Notes: generated from the sequence alone by a model not told the origin. Positions 1 through 6,838 are shown, numbered from the stretch's first letter. The stretch: 14,347 nt of DNA from Shewanellaceae bacterium (GCA_016779685.1 JADHND010000019.1:1-14347); one strand, 5' to 3'. Numbers and translations: made by a program.

Positions 1-1
1 T

Positions 2-37
2 ATTTTTAATGTTTTTAATTTTTTTAATTTTTTTAAT
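2..37. repeat. Four 9-bp T-tract tandem repeats upstream of the giant exported protein
   Basis: Four consecutive units ATTTTTAAT, GTTTTTAAT, TTTTTTAAT and TTTTTTAAT put the AA dinucleotide at 8, 17, 26 and 35, an exact 9-bp period. A looser T-rich continuation runs to about position 75. T-tracts spaced close to a helical turn can bend DNA or act as UP-like elements or H-NS-type targets, so a regulatory role for the downstream toxin-like gene is plausible but inferred. No convincing -35/-10 pair could be fixed in this AT-only stretch. It could also simply be a slippage-prone microsatellite. Confidence 0.7.
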
Positions 38-86
38 TTTGGTTTTTTGATTTAATGCTCCCTTATTTTTATTGTATGGGTTTTTT

Positions 87-3000
87 ATGATTAAAAAAAC
101 AAAATGGTTCATGCTGTTCATTGCATTAGGTAGTTTACAAGCTGAAGCTGCCTCTCCCAATGAACACCCTTTTTTAGAATCTCACGTAGCGCATCCAACG
201 GTGTCGATACCAGCACCGGCTGATTTCACACAAGATTCACTGCAATTACGGAGATGGTTGGAGCAAACACTAGCGCAATCGCCACCCCAGATTGACTTTC
301 AAACGATTGTGGAGCGTATGCAGCAGGTATCCATGGTCAATCGTGCGGGGTTGGATCAAGCCGCTGACATCTTGTTTAATATGTTGGAAGCTTCCACGGT
401 ATATTCACCCGAGATTAAACAAGCCATCACAACATTGTACGCGTCCAAGCTGGATTTTGTAGCCGATCAGGTGCTTCCTTTGGTCTTTGGAGGGTCGCTA
501 AATCCCGAGCTGCTCGAGCGACCCGCTTACTATATCGACCAAAACTTTCTGAGTCATCCAAGCCAGCGGTTCTCGTTGAATCAAACACAAAATGATTATG
601 TCCAGCGTATCCAACATTTATTTAGCGTGATACATGCGGAAAATGAAGCATCCATTCATTTGAGGCATGTGGTTGCAGCTATGATCGCATGGCATGTTGA
701 ACCCGTTCGTTTGTTTACGCACCCGTCGATTGCTAACCGCTCCTTGAATTATGCACAGTTTTTAGAGTTGAATGTTCAGGCGCAGTTTATGAAGCAGCTC
801 GACTCTAATTTTGCAGATATGACGTACCAAGAGCTGATGTTATTAGGACAGACCATAACCGTAGAGCAGCCGATTGTCTTGGATTTGTTGATGCAACAAA
901 TCCACAACAATATGCCAGCCGATACGACGTTTTGGCCGAGTTTTGCCTGTGAAGATACAGGACAAGATTTACATTCCCAAGCTCAGTGTTATGCGAATGA
1001 AATTCATTATGTGTGGGGCTTAAAAGAACATCTGGATACATCTCGAGATATTATCGATGTCCAGCAAACAATTAAAGAATCATTTAAAGATGAATCTTAT
1101 TATCCAAACTTGGTCGATGAATGTCGTACACATCAATCGCATTGGATTTGTAAGCTAGACATGCCAAAAGACCGAGAATTCTTCTTAAAAAACATCAACC
1201 GGCTGAGCGCCGCTGGATTGTTGGAGTCGCATTTAAAAATGCAATTGTCGGAGGCATATCATCTGAATTTAGATGAGCTCCAACTCGTTCAAGATCAGAG
1301 TTGGTTTCGATGGCAAATGCGAACCTGTGGGTACTATTGGGCTTCCTTCATGAAGCTTTGTACGTCCAGATCAGTGTTAAACTTCTACGATGTTGCGCTG
1401 CTTAGCCCCACGCTTGGGTTTTTTTATATCTTTCCGCATCCCAGAACAGGTGACTTGATTTACTTAAAAGTGAATCTCGAACCTGGAGAGAACAAGCTGC
1501 AATGGAAAGAAATTCATGCGGCGCAGATGGACAAGTTGCAGTCTAATTTTTTTTCTGAAGCTTACCCCGGTTTAACCAAACAGATACCCATTTGGGATGG
1601 CACTAAATTCTTGCGCCATGGCTTCACGAAGTTATTCTTACAAGATGAGCAGTTGCAGCAACAATTGCGGCAACATCAAAATCCGCATGCGCGATATGAG
1701 GTCAAACATGTATGGGAACACTTTATTCCATTTTATGACTCTTATATCGATGTTTTGAATGGTGATTACGGCATGTTGATGCTGGATACCGCGGCCTCGA
1801 TTTTTGTGGTCGCCACCGCTGGTGTCGGCGAAGCGGTCGATGCTTCAGCGGTTGCTGTGCGCGAAGTAGGCGTGGCTGTGGAAGCGATTTCTGAGAAAAT
1901 CGCGGCAGGTGAAGCCTTATCCCAGGCTGAACATGTGACTTTTCATGAAGGCGTGAGTGCTTTGCGTTATGCTGGTACATCGATTGGTAAAGCCGCGTTG
2001 CGTATGGTTGACCCCGGGGTTGAGATGGCCTACCACATTGGCAGTGGGGTTGGACGTTTTGGTGTCTATTCTATCAAAGGCATTCGAAATTTTGCTAAAA
2101 GCTTAACCTCTCGCTTGGCGCGAGATGTGCCTGCTTGTGCGACTGGATTGGTGCGCCATCGCCGGAGTGCCGATACGGAAGATGTGGCCGCTGCTTGTGC
2201 TGTATTACGCCGAAGACTAAGTAGTTTCGCCGAAGATTCTGAGGCGGCGTTTGGCGAATCGCGGCGATCGTCTGGTTATAGTTCTCGTCGCAGCAGTTTA
2301 CATTCGATTGAACTGCCAGATATCGAAATCAAAAACCGTCTAGATGCCATGCGTGGACCTCTTGCCCTCATTGAGCACTTAGATGTTGAATGGAAAGCGT
2401 TATCTTATGAATCCATCATCAAAGCCGATGCAGGTATCAATGAAGCGTTACAGGTGAATAAAATGGTCGAAAAGGGCGCATATAGCTTGCAACCTCACCC
2501 TTTGTGGAATGCAATATACGATCGATCCATTTCGAACGTGTTCCAAGATGCCTATCACAATAAATTTATTCAAATGAAAGGTGAATTTTATCGGGTAAAA
2601 ATGGTGCTGCCAGCCGGCTTAGATAAAACCAGTCACGTCACGGGTGAATATGGCGATGTCTTGTTTTTCTTGCGTCAGGAAAACTACGCCATGAAAGACT
2701 TCTATGAAGTGTCTTACAATTTTGAAAGTGAAGCATGGGATGTGACGGGGAAGCTCTATAGTGATGTGATGACCAAGCCCTTGAATGTGAGCAAAGGTTT
2801 ACAAATCGAACAGATGGCCACCCAAGCTTCTAGAGCTGATGAGGTGTCAGAGATCTTGGATTTGAACAACGGTATCCACATCGATGAGATGACCACTGAA
2901 GTTTCTAGAGCTGATGTGAAGGCTTTAATGAACAGCGATGAGCTCTACTTCAATGCGGACTTTGGTGCTAAGATCGCATCGGTAACTTCCAAGGATAGTT

Positions 3001-3743
3001 CACTTGCCAAGTCGAATATATTGGAAGGCCCGGTTTGGAACGCTGATGAATTGACCGATGTTGAAGATGGTTTTACCAGTTCACTAGAAACGGATACGAC
3101 ATCAGGCACCACCACCACAACAACAACCACGAGCTCAAAACCAACGACGTCATCGGATCCAGACCTAGAAGACACGTTTGAAGACATTCAGGAAATTGAA
3201 GACTTTGTGGCGGATACAGAAACCGAGGTCAATAAAGGACCGTCGCGTCAAGTGCTCCAAGCTGGTAAACGTCATCATACGCTAGGGAAGCATATTCGGG
3301 TCTCCAAGGCTGAGCTGTTGAAGCGGGTCGAGCAGACTAAAGTGACACAAGCCTCTCATTTTGGCGTGCATGTGGAACAGGGTGCGTTGTCTAACTTAAA
3401 CCATTATCGGCGAGAGGTCTTCGCTGAAGATGTGATCTACCGAGCCCTCAACCATGAATTTGATTTGCTGCAAGCGCTGACCAAAGTCGGCTCTAAACAA
3501 AGCTTGCATTCATTAACAGCAACAGAAAATGCGTTGCTTAAAAGTCATGGCTACTTAGCAAGCGGCATCAAAGAAGATTTGATGATAGGTCAAAAGTTTG
3601 TATTGCGCCATACCTTTGATGAGGCCACTGGGATTAAAGTGATTCAGTCAGGCGAGCTGAGTGATACGAACAGCGTAGCGATTGTCATGGAGTACGTTAA
3701 AGAAACAGAATTATGGAAGATAATCACCGCCTTTACGGAATAA
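87..3743 (+). CDS. Giant exported toxin-like protein with furin-type loop and C-terminal RNase A-like domain
   Basis: 1218 residues from ATG 87. A TTG at 72 is also in frame, but from 87 the N-terminus is a clean signal peptide (MIKKTKWFMLFIALG, cleavage near AEA/A); no strong Shine-Dalgarno is visible. In order: signal peptide 1-22; large mostly helical region to about 550; motif PFYD then an Ala/Gly/Val-rich hydrophobic segment about 560-600 and a Gly-rich one about 630-675; Cys684 and Cys704 bracketing RHRR-S (690-694); Arg/Ser-rich stretch about 705-750; a 25-residue duplication (about 907-945); eight threonines at 1008-1015; C-terminal domain about 1058-1218. That domain has HTLGKH (1064-1069), a following AELLKRV and a terminal TAF, matching the CdiA-type bacterial RNase A-like toxin pattern HTxxRHV...ELLxRL...TAY, with Phe for Tyr. 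Probable role (inferred): secreted, protease-activated ribonuclease toxin aimed at eukaryotic cells. No immunity gene was recognised nearby. CDS is certain; function is moderate. Confidence 0.93.
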   Translation: MIKKTKWFMLFIALGSLQAEAASPNEHPFLESHVAHPTVSIPAPADFTQDSLQLRRWLEQTLAQSPPQIDFQTIVERMQQVSMVNRAGLDQAADILFNMLEASTVYSPEIKQAITTLYASKLDFVADQVLPLVFGGSLNPELLERPAYYIDQNFLSHPSQRFSLNQTQNDYVQRIQHLFSVIHAENEASIHLRHVVAAMIAWHVEPVRLFTHPSIANRSLNYAQFLELNVQAQFMKQLDSNFADMTYQELMLLGQTITVEQPIVLDLLMQQIHNNMPADTTFWPSFACEDTGQDLHSQAQCYANEIHYVWGLKEHLDTSRDIIDVQQTIKESFKDESYYPNLVDECRTHQSHWICKLDMPKDREFFLKNINRLSAAGLLESHLKMQLSEAYHLNLDELQLVQDQSWFRWQMRTCGYYWASFMKLCTSRSVLNFYDVALLSPTLGFFYIFPHPRTGDLIYLKVNLEPGENKLQWKEIHAAQMDKLQSNFFSEAYPGLTKQIPIWDGTKFLRHGFTKLFLQDEQLQQQLRQHQNPHARYEVKHVWEHFIPFYDSYIDVLNGDYGMLMLDTAASIFVVATAGVGEAVDASAVAVREVGVAVEAISEKIAAGEALSQAEHVTFHEGVSALRYAGTSIGKAALRMVDPGVEMAYHIGSGVGRFGVYSIKGIRNFAKSLTSRLARDVPACATGLVRHRRSADTEDVAAACAVLRRRLSSFAEDSEAAFGESRRSSGYSSRRSSLHSIELPDIEIKNRLDAMRGPLALIEHLDVEWKALSYESIIKADAGINEALQVNKMVEKGAYSLQPHPLWNAIYDRSISNVFQDAYHNKFIQMKGEFYRVKMVLPAGLDKTSHVTGEYGDVLFFLRQENYAMKDFYEVSYNFESEAWDVTGKLYSDVMTKPLNVSKGLQIEQMATQASRADEVSEILDLNNGIHIDEMTTEVSRADVKALMNSDELYFNADFGAKIASVTSKDSSLAKSNILEGPVWNADELTDVEDGFTSSLETDTTSGTTTTTTTTSSKPTTSSDPDLEDTFEDIQEIEDFVADTETEVNKGPSRQVLQAGKRHHTLGKHIRVSKAELLKRVEQTKVTQASHFGVHVEQGALSNLNHYRREVFAEDVIYRALNHEFDLLQALTKVGSKQSLHSLTATENALLKSHGYLASGIKEDLMIGQKFVLRHTFDEATGIKVIQSGELSDTNSVAIVMEYVKETELWKIITAFTE
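2136..2198 (+). other. Cysteine-bounded loop with a furin-type cleavage motif
   Basis: Codes for Cys684, five residues, Arg690-His-Arg-Arg693, Ser694, and Cys704 of the giant exported protein. R-X-R/K-R is the furin consensus. Two cysteines flanking such a site closely parallel the diphtheria toxin activation loop, where RVRR-S lies between two disulphide-bonded cysteines. It sits just after the hydrophobic segments, at the junction between the N-terminal half and the C-terminal part. The disulphide and the cleavage are inferred. Confidence 0.55.
2805..2917 (+). repeat. 75-bp-period duplication inside the giant exported protein
   Basis: Two copies of a segment, 2805-2842 and 2880-2917, lie exactly 75 bp (25 codons) apart and both contain TTCTAGAGCTGATG. 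The encoded copies read IEQMATQASRAD and IDEMTTEVSRAD. The frame is preserved, so this is a recent in-frame duplication in the acidic region before the Thr-rich linker. Confidence 0.75.
3108..3131 (+). repeat. ACC/ACA triplet run encoding eight threonines
   Basis: Eight consecutive Thr codons (ACC three times, ACA three times, ACC, ACG) followed by Ser/Thr/Pro-rich sequence. The run separates the central part of the giant protein from its C-terminal RNase A-like domain and probably acts as a flexible linker. As a triplet repeat it could change length without breaking the frame. Confidence 0.7.
3258..3740 (+). other. Region encoding the CdiA-type RNase A-like toxin domain
   Basis: Residues about 1058-1218 of the giant protein. 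Seen: His1063-His1064-Thr, Lys1068-His1069, an ELLKRV helix, and the terminal ITAF at 1213-1216. Known: the bacterial RNase A-like domain of CdiA C-termini starts with HTxxRHV, continues with a helix of the ELLxRL type and ends VLTAYP, with His, a basic residue, Thr and Tyr near the active site. Here Thr1214 is kept and the Tyr position is Phe1216. The central part is longer than I recall for the family, so an insertion is likely. Confidence 0.55.
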
Positions 3744-3771
3744 CCCCGTGAAGAATGTGGATACATCAATG

Positions 3772-3798
3772 AAAAAGGCACCTAGCGTGCCTTTTTTT
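3772..3798 (+). terminator. Rho-independent terminator of the giant toxin-like gene
   Basis: Perfect 10-bp stem AAAAAGGCAC / GTGCCTTTTT with loop CTAGC, ending in a run of seven T, 29 bases after the stop codon of the giant gene. Because the stem carries A and T tracts on both sides it could also stop transcription arriving on the - strand. Confidence 0.92.
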
Positions 3799-3916
3799 CT
3801 CTCATAAATATGCCAGGAAAGATGACAGCGATTGCCATCATACAAGCCATTATTTGATGCTTGCTTGCCGCCACTGCTGGTTCACTGATCCAGGTTTTTT
3901 CTACTAAAAAAGTAAT
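3782..3916 (-). pseudogene. Short open frame ending in a membrane helix and basic tail; possible transporter C-terminal remnant
   Basis: The - strand is open from just after a TAA at 3919-3917 to a TAG at 3784-3782, which lies inside the terminator loop. It reads as 44 codons without an obvious ribosome binding site. The last part, MACMMAIAVIFPGIFM then REKKAR, is one hydrophobic helix followed by a positively charged end, as at the C-terminus of many inner-membrane transporters. It may be the tail of a gene otherwise deleted by the insertion of neighbouring DNA. Alternatively it could be a tiny membrane peptide starting at GTG 3874 or ATG 3850, or chance. Confidence 0.25.
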
Positions 3917-4019
3917 TTAAATCATATTTTTAAGGGGTTTTAGGTGCTTTAAAGGGGCTTAAATGGCCCATCATGGTATCGTGTTATTAGCGTGGTTCTA
4001 TCAAAAAAAAGGTGTTTAT

Positions 4020-4187
4020 ATGTGGGTGATTATATTTGGTGTGTGTTTTGGGTTCATTTTATTTCATTGTTTGAAACACCTCCTCAGTTGGTTGAATGTC
4101 AACTCAGAATCAGAACCAGAAGCAGATTTAGTTGATGTCATGCAAGATATTGGCAAGTTAATGGATGACTTCAACAAAAAGCCTTAA
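4020..4187 (+). CDS. Small single-pass membrane protein, unknown function
   Basis: 55 residues. An in-frame upstream ATG exists at 3963, but the start at 4020 has AAGGTG seven bases upstream and begins directly with a transmembrane helix (MWVIIFGVCFGFILFHCL), so it is preferred. The helix is followed by a basic/aromatic stretch, an acidic linker (SESEPEADL) and a short amphipathic end VDVMQDIGKLMDDFNKKP. The acidic tail is probably cytoplasmic. The gene follows the terminator of the giant toxin-like gene and points the same way, so it has its own promoter or is read through. No family recognised. An immunity role is conceivable from position only and is not supported by sequence. Confidence 0.6.
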   Translation: MWVIIFGVCFGFILFHCLKHLLSWLNVNSESEPEADLVDVMQDIGKLMDDFNKKP

Positions 4188-4271
4188 GACGCTCCTTGAG
4201 CAATCAATGTGACATTGAACTGAAGCTGCGGCAAGTTCGCCTAATACATGTAACAGAGGGTTAGAGATGGA

Positions 4272-4385
4272 TTGAATGAATGGGTCGAATTTGTACAAGA
4301 TATGACCAAGCTTGTGGGCACCCTCAAACAAAACCTGAGTGCATCGGATAAGCCTGCCGCCGATGGCGCGGCTGCTGATACCTAA
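4272..4385 (+). CDS. Possible 37-residue soluble helical peptide
   Basis: Open frame starting at TTG 4272, with an AGAGGG purine block about 11 bases upstream, ending at TAA 4383-4385. It reads NEWVEFVQDMTKLVGTL, then KQNLSASDKP and an Ala/Asp-rich end. The segment VEFVQDMTKL resembles VDVMQDIGKL in the tail of the small membrane protein 84 bases upstream (same V-x-x-x-Q-D-x-x-K-L spacing), which supports it being a genuine partner or degenerate copy. The TTG start is weak; an internal ATG at 4302 is possible. The remaining 158 bases to the convergent transporter gene hold only short imperfect inverted repeats and no clear terminator. Confidence 0.3.
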   Translation: MNEWVEFVQDMTKLVGTLKQNLSASDKPAADGAAADT

Positions 4386-4543
4386 GAGCGAGCTACAGCG
4401 CCCGGGCTAAAATAACCTCCCCTGCCAGCGATGCAAACCCCATCGGCATGTTCAGCCACTGCGACCGCGCTGGTCAAGTCTCAATATCAGTTTAATCCCC
4501 CGTTGCGCCTGTGAAGTGAATTGCGTTAGCGGAGGATGCCTAG

Positions 4544-5737
4544 CTAATCCAATGCTTGTGCGATGAAGTAGCACAAGCCACCGCCAGATAACATCAATCC
4601 AATATAAGTGGTACCAAACTGGGACAGATAATGAACCATCAGTGGAATAGAAGCACCAAAAATCACCACTGAGCAATTGTAGCCAACGCCAAAGGTGGTT
4701 GCTTTATTGTCACCTTGAAGTTGGTTGAACAAGACAAAGGGCGAGGTGGCAATGATACATGCCAGCAGAATGGTTAGGCAGAGTTGCGATACAATCAAGC
4801 TATATTGGTCTCCATTTGCTTGAATAGCATAGATAGGCACACTGCCCAGCACTAAGGCGGCGCAACAGCGATTTAAAATACGCAGACATTGACTGTGTCG
4901 ATCCACAAAATACCCCATTAGCAATGCCAAAAAAAAGCAACTGCAGTTGATCCCAATCGGAAGTATCTTTTGTATGAAGGGGTCGGGGCTCAAGGTTTGG
5001 ATAACTTGGGTTGTAAAAAATAAACTGAGGTAGCACAACATAGAAAAGGGTATCGACATGAGAAAAATTTTAAAGGCGGAACGCAGGTGAACTTGCACTT
5101 TATCTGAAGCTGAAAAATTTGCAGATTCAGTAATTTTAGTCCGAAAGTAAAAGCGAAAGAAGATGTTCACTACCCCCAATAGTAAAGGGATGCGCCAGCC
5201 AAAAGTATTCATCTGAATGGGCGTTAACACCAACTCAAGCACGTAAACAGTCAGCAAAGCCAATGCAATAATAAAAAACAACACGCCCCACACCAGTGCA
5301 CTGGTTTTGGCACGATCTTGAGCATAGGTATTTTCCATTAAATATAAGACGGTCGTTGAGTTTTCGCCGCCAAATGAAAAAGCTTGCATGAGTTGTAGCA
5401 TAAAAAACAAGCAGGGCGCTAAGACACCGATGTCGTCAAAGGTCGGTAGACAAGACATGCACAAAGTCGCCAGACCGGACAGCAGACTGGTGGTCATTAA
5501 AGCTGCCTTGCGACCGTACTTATCAGCATACATGCCCATGATCAAGCCCCCAAAGGGGCGAGACAGGTATCTTAACGCAAAGGTCGCCCAAATTATCGAC
5601 GTTGCATGCTGACCAAAGTAATGGCTCGGAAAAAAGTGAAGCCCAATGTACACTGAAATGACGGAATAAATGGCGACATCATAAAATTCAAAAGCATTGG
5701 CTAAGGCAATGCTGGTTTTCTTTTTCCAACAAAACAT
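4544..5737 (-). CDS. MFS transporter, metabolite:H+ symporter (MHS/ProP-like) family
   Basis: 397 residues from ATG 5737, which has TTAGG ten bases upstream; a TTG at 5761 is also in frame. The protein is almost entirely hydrophobic, with about twelve membrane segments expected for the family. The N-terminus carries NAFEFYD (14-20), corresponding to the N-x-FE-x-YD first-helix motif of MHS carriers, and RPFGGLIMGMYADKYGRK (60-77) is the signature loop between helices 2 and 3. MHS proteins move organic acids, osmolytes or amino acids by proton symport in the inner membrane; the substrate cannot be told from sequence. Length is slightly short of the usual 420-450 residues, mostly at the C-terminal end. 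It is transcribed after the LuxR-domain-like gene, with about a 100-base gap, so the two may be co-transcribed. Intracellular gammaproteobacteria often carry several such carriers. Confidence 0.88.
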   Translation of the reverse strand: MFCWKKKTSIALANAFEFYDVAIYSVISVYIGLHFFPSHYFGQHATSIIWATFALRYLSRPFGGLIMGMYADKYGRKAALMTTSLLSGLATLCMSCLPTFDDIGVLAPCLFFMLQLMQAFSFGGENSTTVLYLMENTYAQDRAKTSALVWGVLFFIIALALLTVYVLELVLTPIQMNTFGWRIPLLLGVVNIFFRFYFRTKITESANFSASDKVQVHLRSAFKIFLMSIPFSMLCYLSLFFTTQVIQTLSPDPFIQKILPIGINCSCFFLALLMGYFVDRHSQCLRILNRCCAALVLGSVPIYAIQANGDQYSLIVSQLCLTILLACIIATSPFVLFNQLQGDNKATTFGVGYNCSVVIFGASIPLMVHYLSQFGTTYIGLMLSGGGLCYFIAQALD

Positions 5738-5836
5738 ATACGTACAACCTAATATGGGCAATATAAACGAACAGACGCAACGACAACAATCTACTTCATG
5801 GTCGTTCGCGACTCTCTAGAGCAGAAGAAGGCATCT

Positions 5837-6418
5837 TCAATGGCTTTGCTTGAGCTGTGGTGTCGTGGCGCCCTGGTGATAAGAAGCAAGCGGCTTTGAC
5901 CGTGACGTTTGAGGCAATGGTTGCTGAGGGCGTTGAAACGCATCGGCATAGGCAAATTCTAAACTGATCTGAGGATGCTGAACGGCTAAATGCTGCGCTG
6001 TTGCTGAGAGGCTGTTAAATGCATGTTGTACATAGACATATTCAGCGGCGCGTAGCTTATGATCACAACTCAGCGTGAGTATTTCAAAACCACAGGCCGT
6101 GGCGACCGTAAAATCCAGTCGATGCGGGTTCTCAATACCTAGAGATTGCGTAAAATAATGATATTTTTTATACAGCAGTTCTTTTTGATTCCAGTAGTGG
6201 GTACCACGTTTGAGACGATCGACCAAGGAAGCATCGAGGCCCTGCTCTAAATAAGCACAGTACCATTGATAGTTCATAGGCAGACCGATCCATTGTGCAT
6301 TCTGCATATTCAAGGATGAATAATTGCATTCGTAGATCCCTATATGTGCTAAATGAGTTTGGGTCCACGCTTGCATATGTTGCGTGATTTGCTGCATGTG
6401 TCGATGGTGAATATTCAT
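5837..6418 (-). CDS. Protein resembling an orphan LuxR-type autoinducer-binding domain
   Basis: 193 residues from ATG 6418. Two ATG codons are adjacent; the second has AGGAG at the better spacing of five. Residues about 45-75 (W-Y-C-A-Y-L-E-Q-G ... RLKRGTHYWNQ) have the W-x-x-x-Y-x-x-x-G ... DP/R-x-x-x-G-x-x-x-W spacing typical of LuxR N-terminal sensor domains, followed by helix/strand alternation with LGIENPHRLDF and FEILTLSCD. The C-terminal 40 residues are Gln/Pro/Ser-rich and no helix-turn-helix is present, so if related it is a sensor-only form. Read through a leader of about 190 nt from the promoter at 6615-6643, upstream of the MHS transporter gene. The fold call is a tentative by-eye inference; a hypothetical protein of unknown family is the alternative. 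The reading frame itself is well supported. Confidence 0.75.
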   Translation of the reverse strand: MNIHHRHMQQITQHMQAWTQTHLAHIGIYECNYSSLNMQNAQWIGLPMNYQWYCAYLEQGLDASLVDRLKRGTHYWNQKELLYKKYHYFTQSLGIENPHRLDFTVATACGFEILTLSCDHKLRAAEYVYVQHAFNSLSATAQHLAVQHPQISLEFAYADAFQRPQQPLPQTSRSKPLASYHQGATTPQLKQSH

Positions 6419-6421
6419 CAT

Positions 6422-6757
6422 AACTCCTGATTGCCGACTTCAATGTTCACCGAGAGGACACGCCCAGCATGACCGCTGTCCCTAGAGAAAATATTGCGCA
6501 TGAGCATTCAGCGACAACATCTGACAATGGGGGTATCATTGAGAACGTGAGATTAAAGTCTGATAAGATGGTTAGCCGCTTACAATCTGTTATTTTAAGG
6601 GTTATTGTGATTAATTTATACCACCTTGAAGCGCCCTTGGCAATAGATATAACATACATGTCATAAATGGTAATAAAAATTAACTTTTGGGCGCTGGCAA
6701 CGGGATTTTGAGGGAGCTTGTGACGAGGCGCACCTGGTCTCAAATGCTGTTGGTTCT
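6422..6757 (-). other. Non-coding stretch with a promoter and long leader
   Basis: About 336 bases without a convincing gene. It contains the - strand promoter at 6615-6643 and then a leader of about 190 nt running to the start at 6418. Short open frames exist on both strands here, but their codon use is biased oddly and none has a good ribosome binding site. No riboswitch or sRNA fold was recognised, although the length of the leader leaves room for one. Confidence 0.5.
6615..6643 (-). promoter_or_regulatory. Sigma-70 type promoter for the LuxR-domain-like gene and probably the MHS transporter
   Basis: On the - strand, TTGCCA (6643-6638), a spacer of exactly 17 bases, then TATAAA (6620-6615). 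This is the best promoter match in the window. Transcription would start near 6608 and give a 5' leader of about 190 nt. Confidence 0.6.
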
Positions 6758-6838
6758 TTATTTCAGTTTTTCAAACATATGCAAACGTTTACCCGTACCG
6801 AAAGCAAGAGATAACTCGACTGGTACGTTGAGTTCACC
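6758..6838 (-). pseudogene. Coding-like remnant in frame after the SOUL stop codon
   Basis: Directly after the TAA of the SOUL gene, in the same frame, 26 codons read GELNVPVELSLAFGTG then KRLHMFEKLK before another TAA. Composition is protein-like, and the pattern of a short beta stretch followed by G-x-R-L-H-M-F-E recalls the HLFD-containing C-terminus of MalK/UgpC-type ABC ATPases. It has no start and no room for an upstream domain, since the SOUL gene precedes it, so a 3' remnant of a lost gene is the likeliest reading. Frame continuation by chance is the alternative. Confidence 0.3.

Noticed and set aside
72..86. TTG at 72 as the start of the giant protein
   Set aside because: It adds five residues (MYGFF) in front of a well-formed signal peptide that begins at ATG 87, and no ribosome binding site favours it.
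3108..3131. Triplet run as a CRISPR or mobile-element signature
   Set aside because: It is a simple in-frame Thr codon repeat with no spacers, inverted ends or transposase.
2945..3187. - strand open frame opposite the Thr-linker region
   Set aside because: Its valine run is just the complement of the Thr codon run; it lies fully inside the giant gene and has no ribosome binding site.
4020..4187. Small membrane protein as an immunity protein for the RNase A-like domain
   Set aside because: It is separated from the toxin-like gene by a strong terminator and has a membrane helix with a short tail, whereas RNase immunity proteins are usually soluble and larger; position alone is not enough.
6447..6743. 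98-codon - strand ORF between the SOUL and LuxR-domain-like genes
   Set aside because: TTG start, no ribosome binding site, overlaps the clear TTGCCA-17-TATAAA promoter, and composition is not protein-like.
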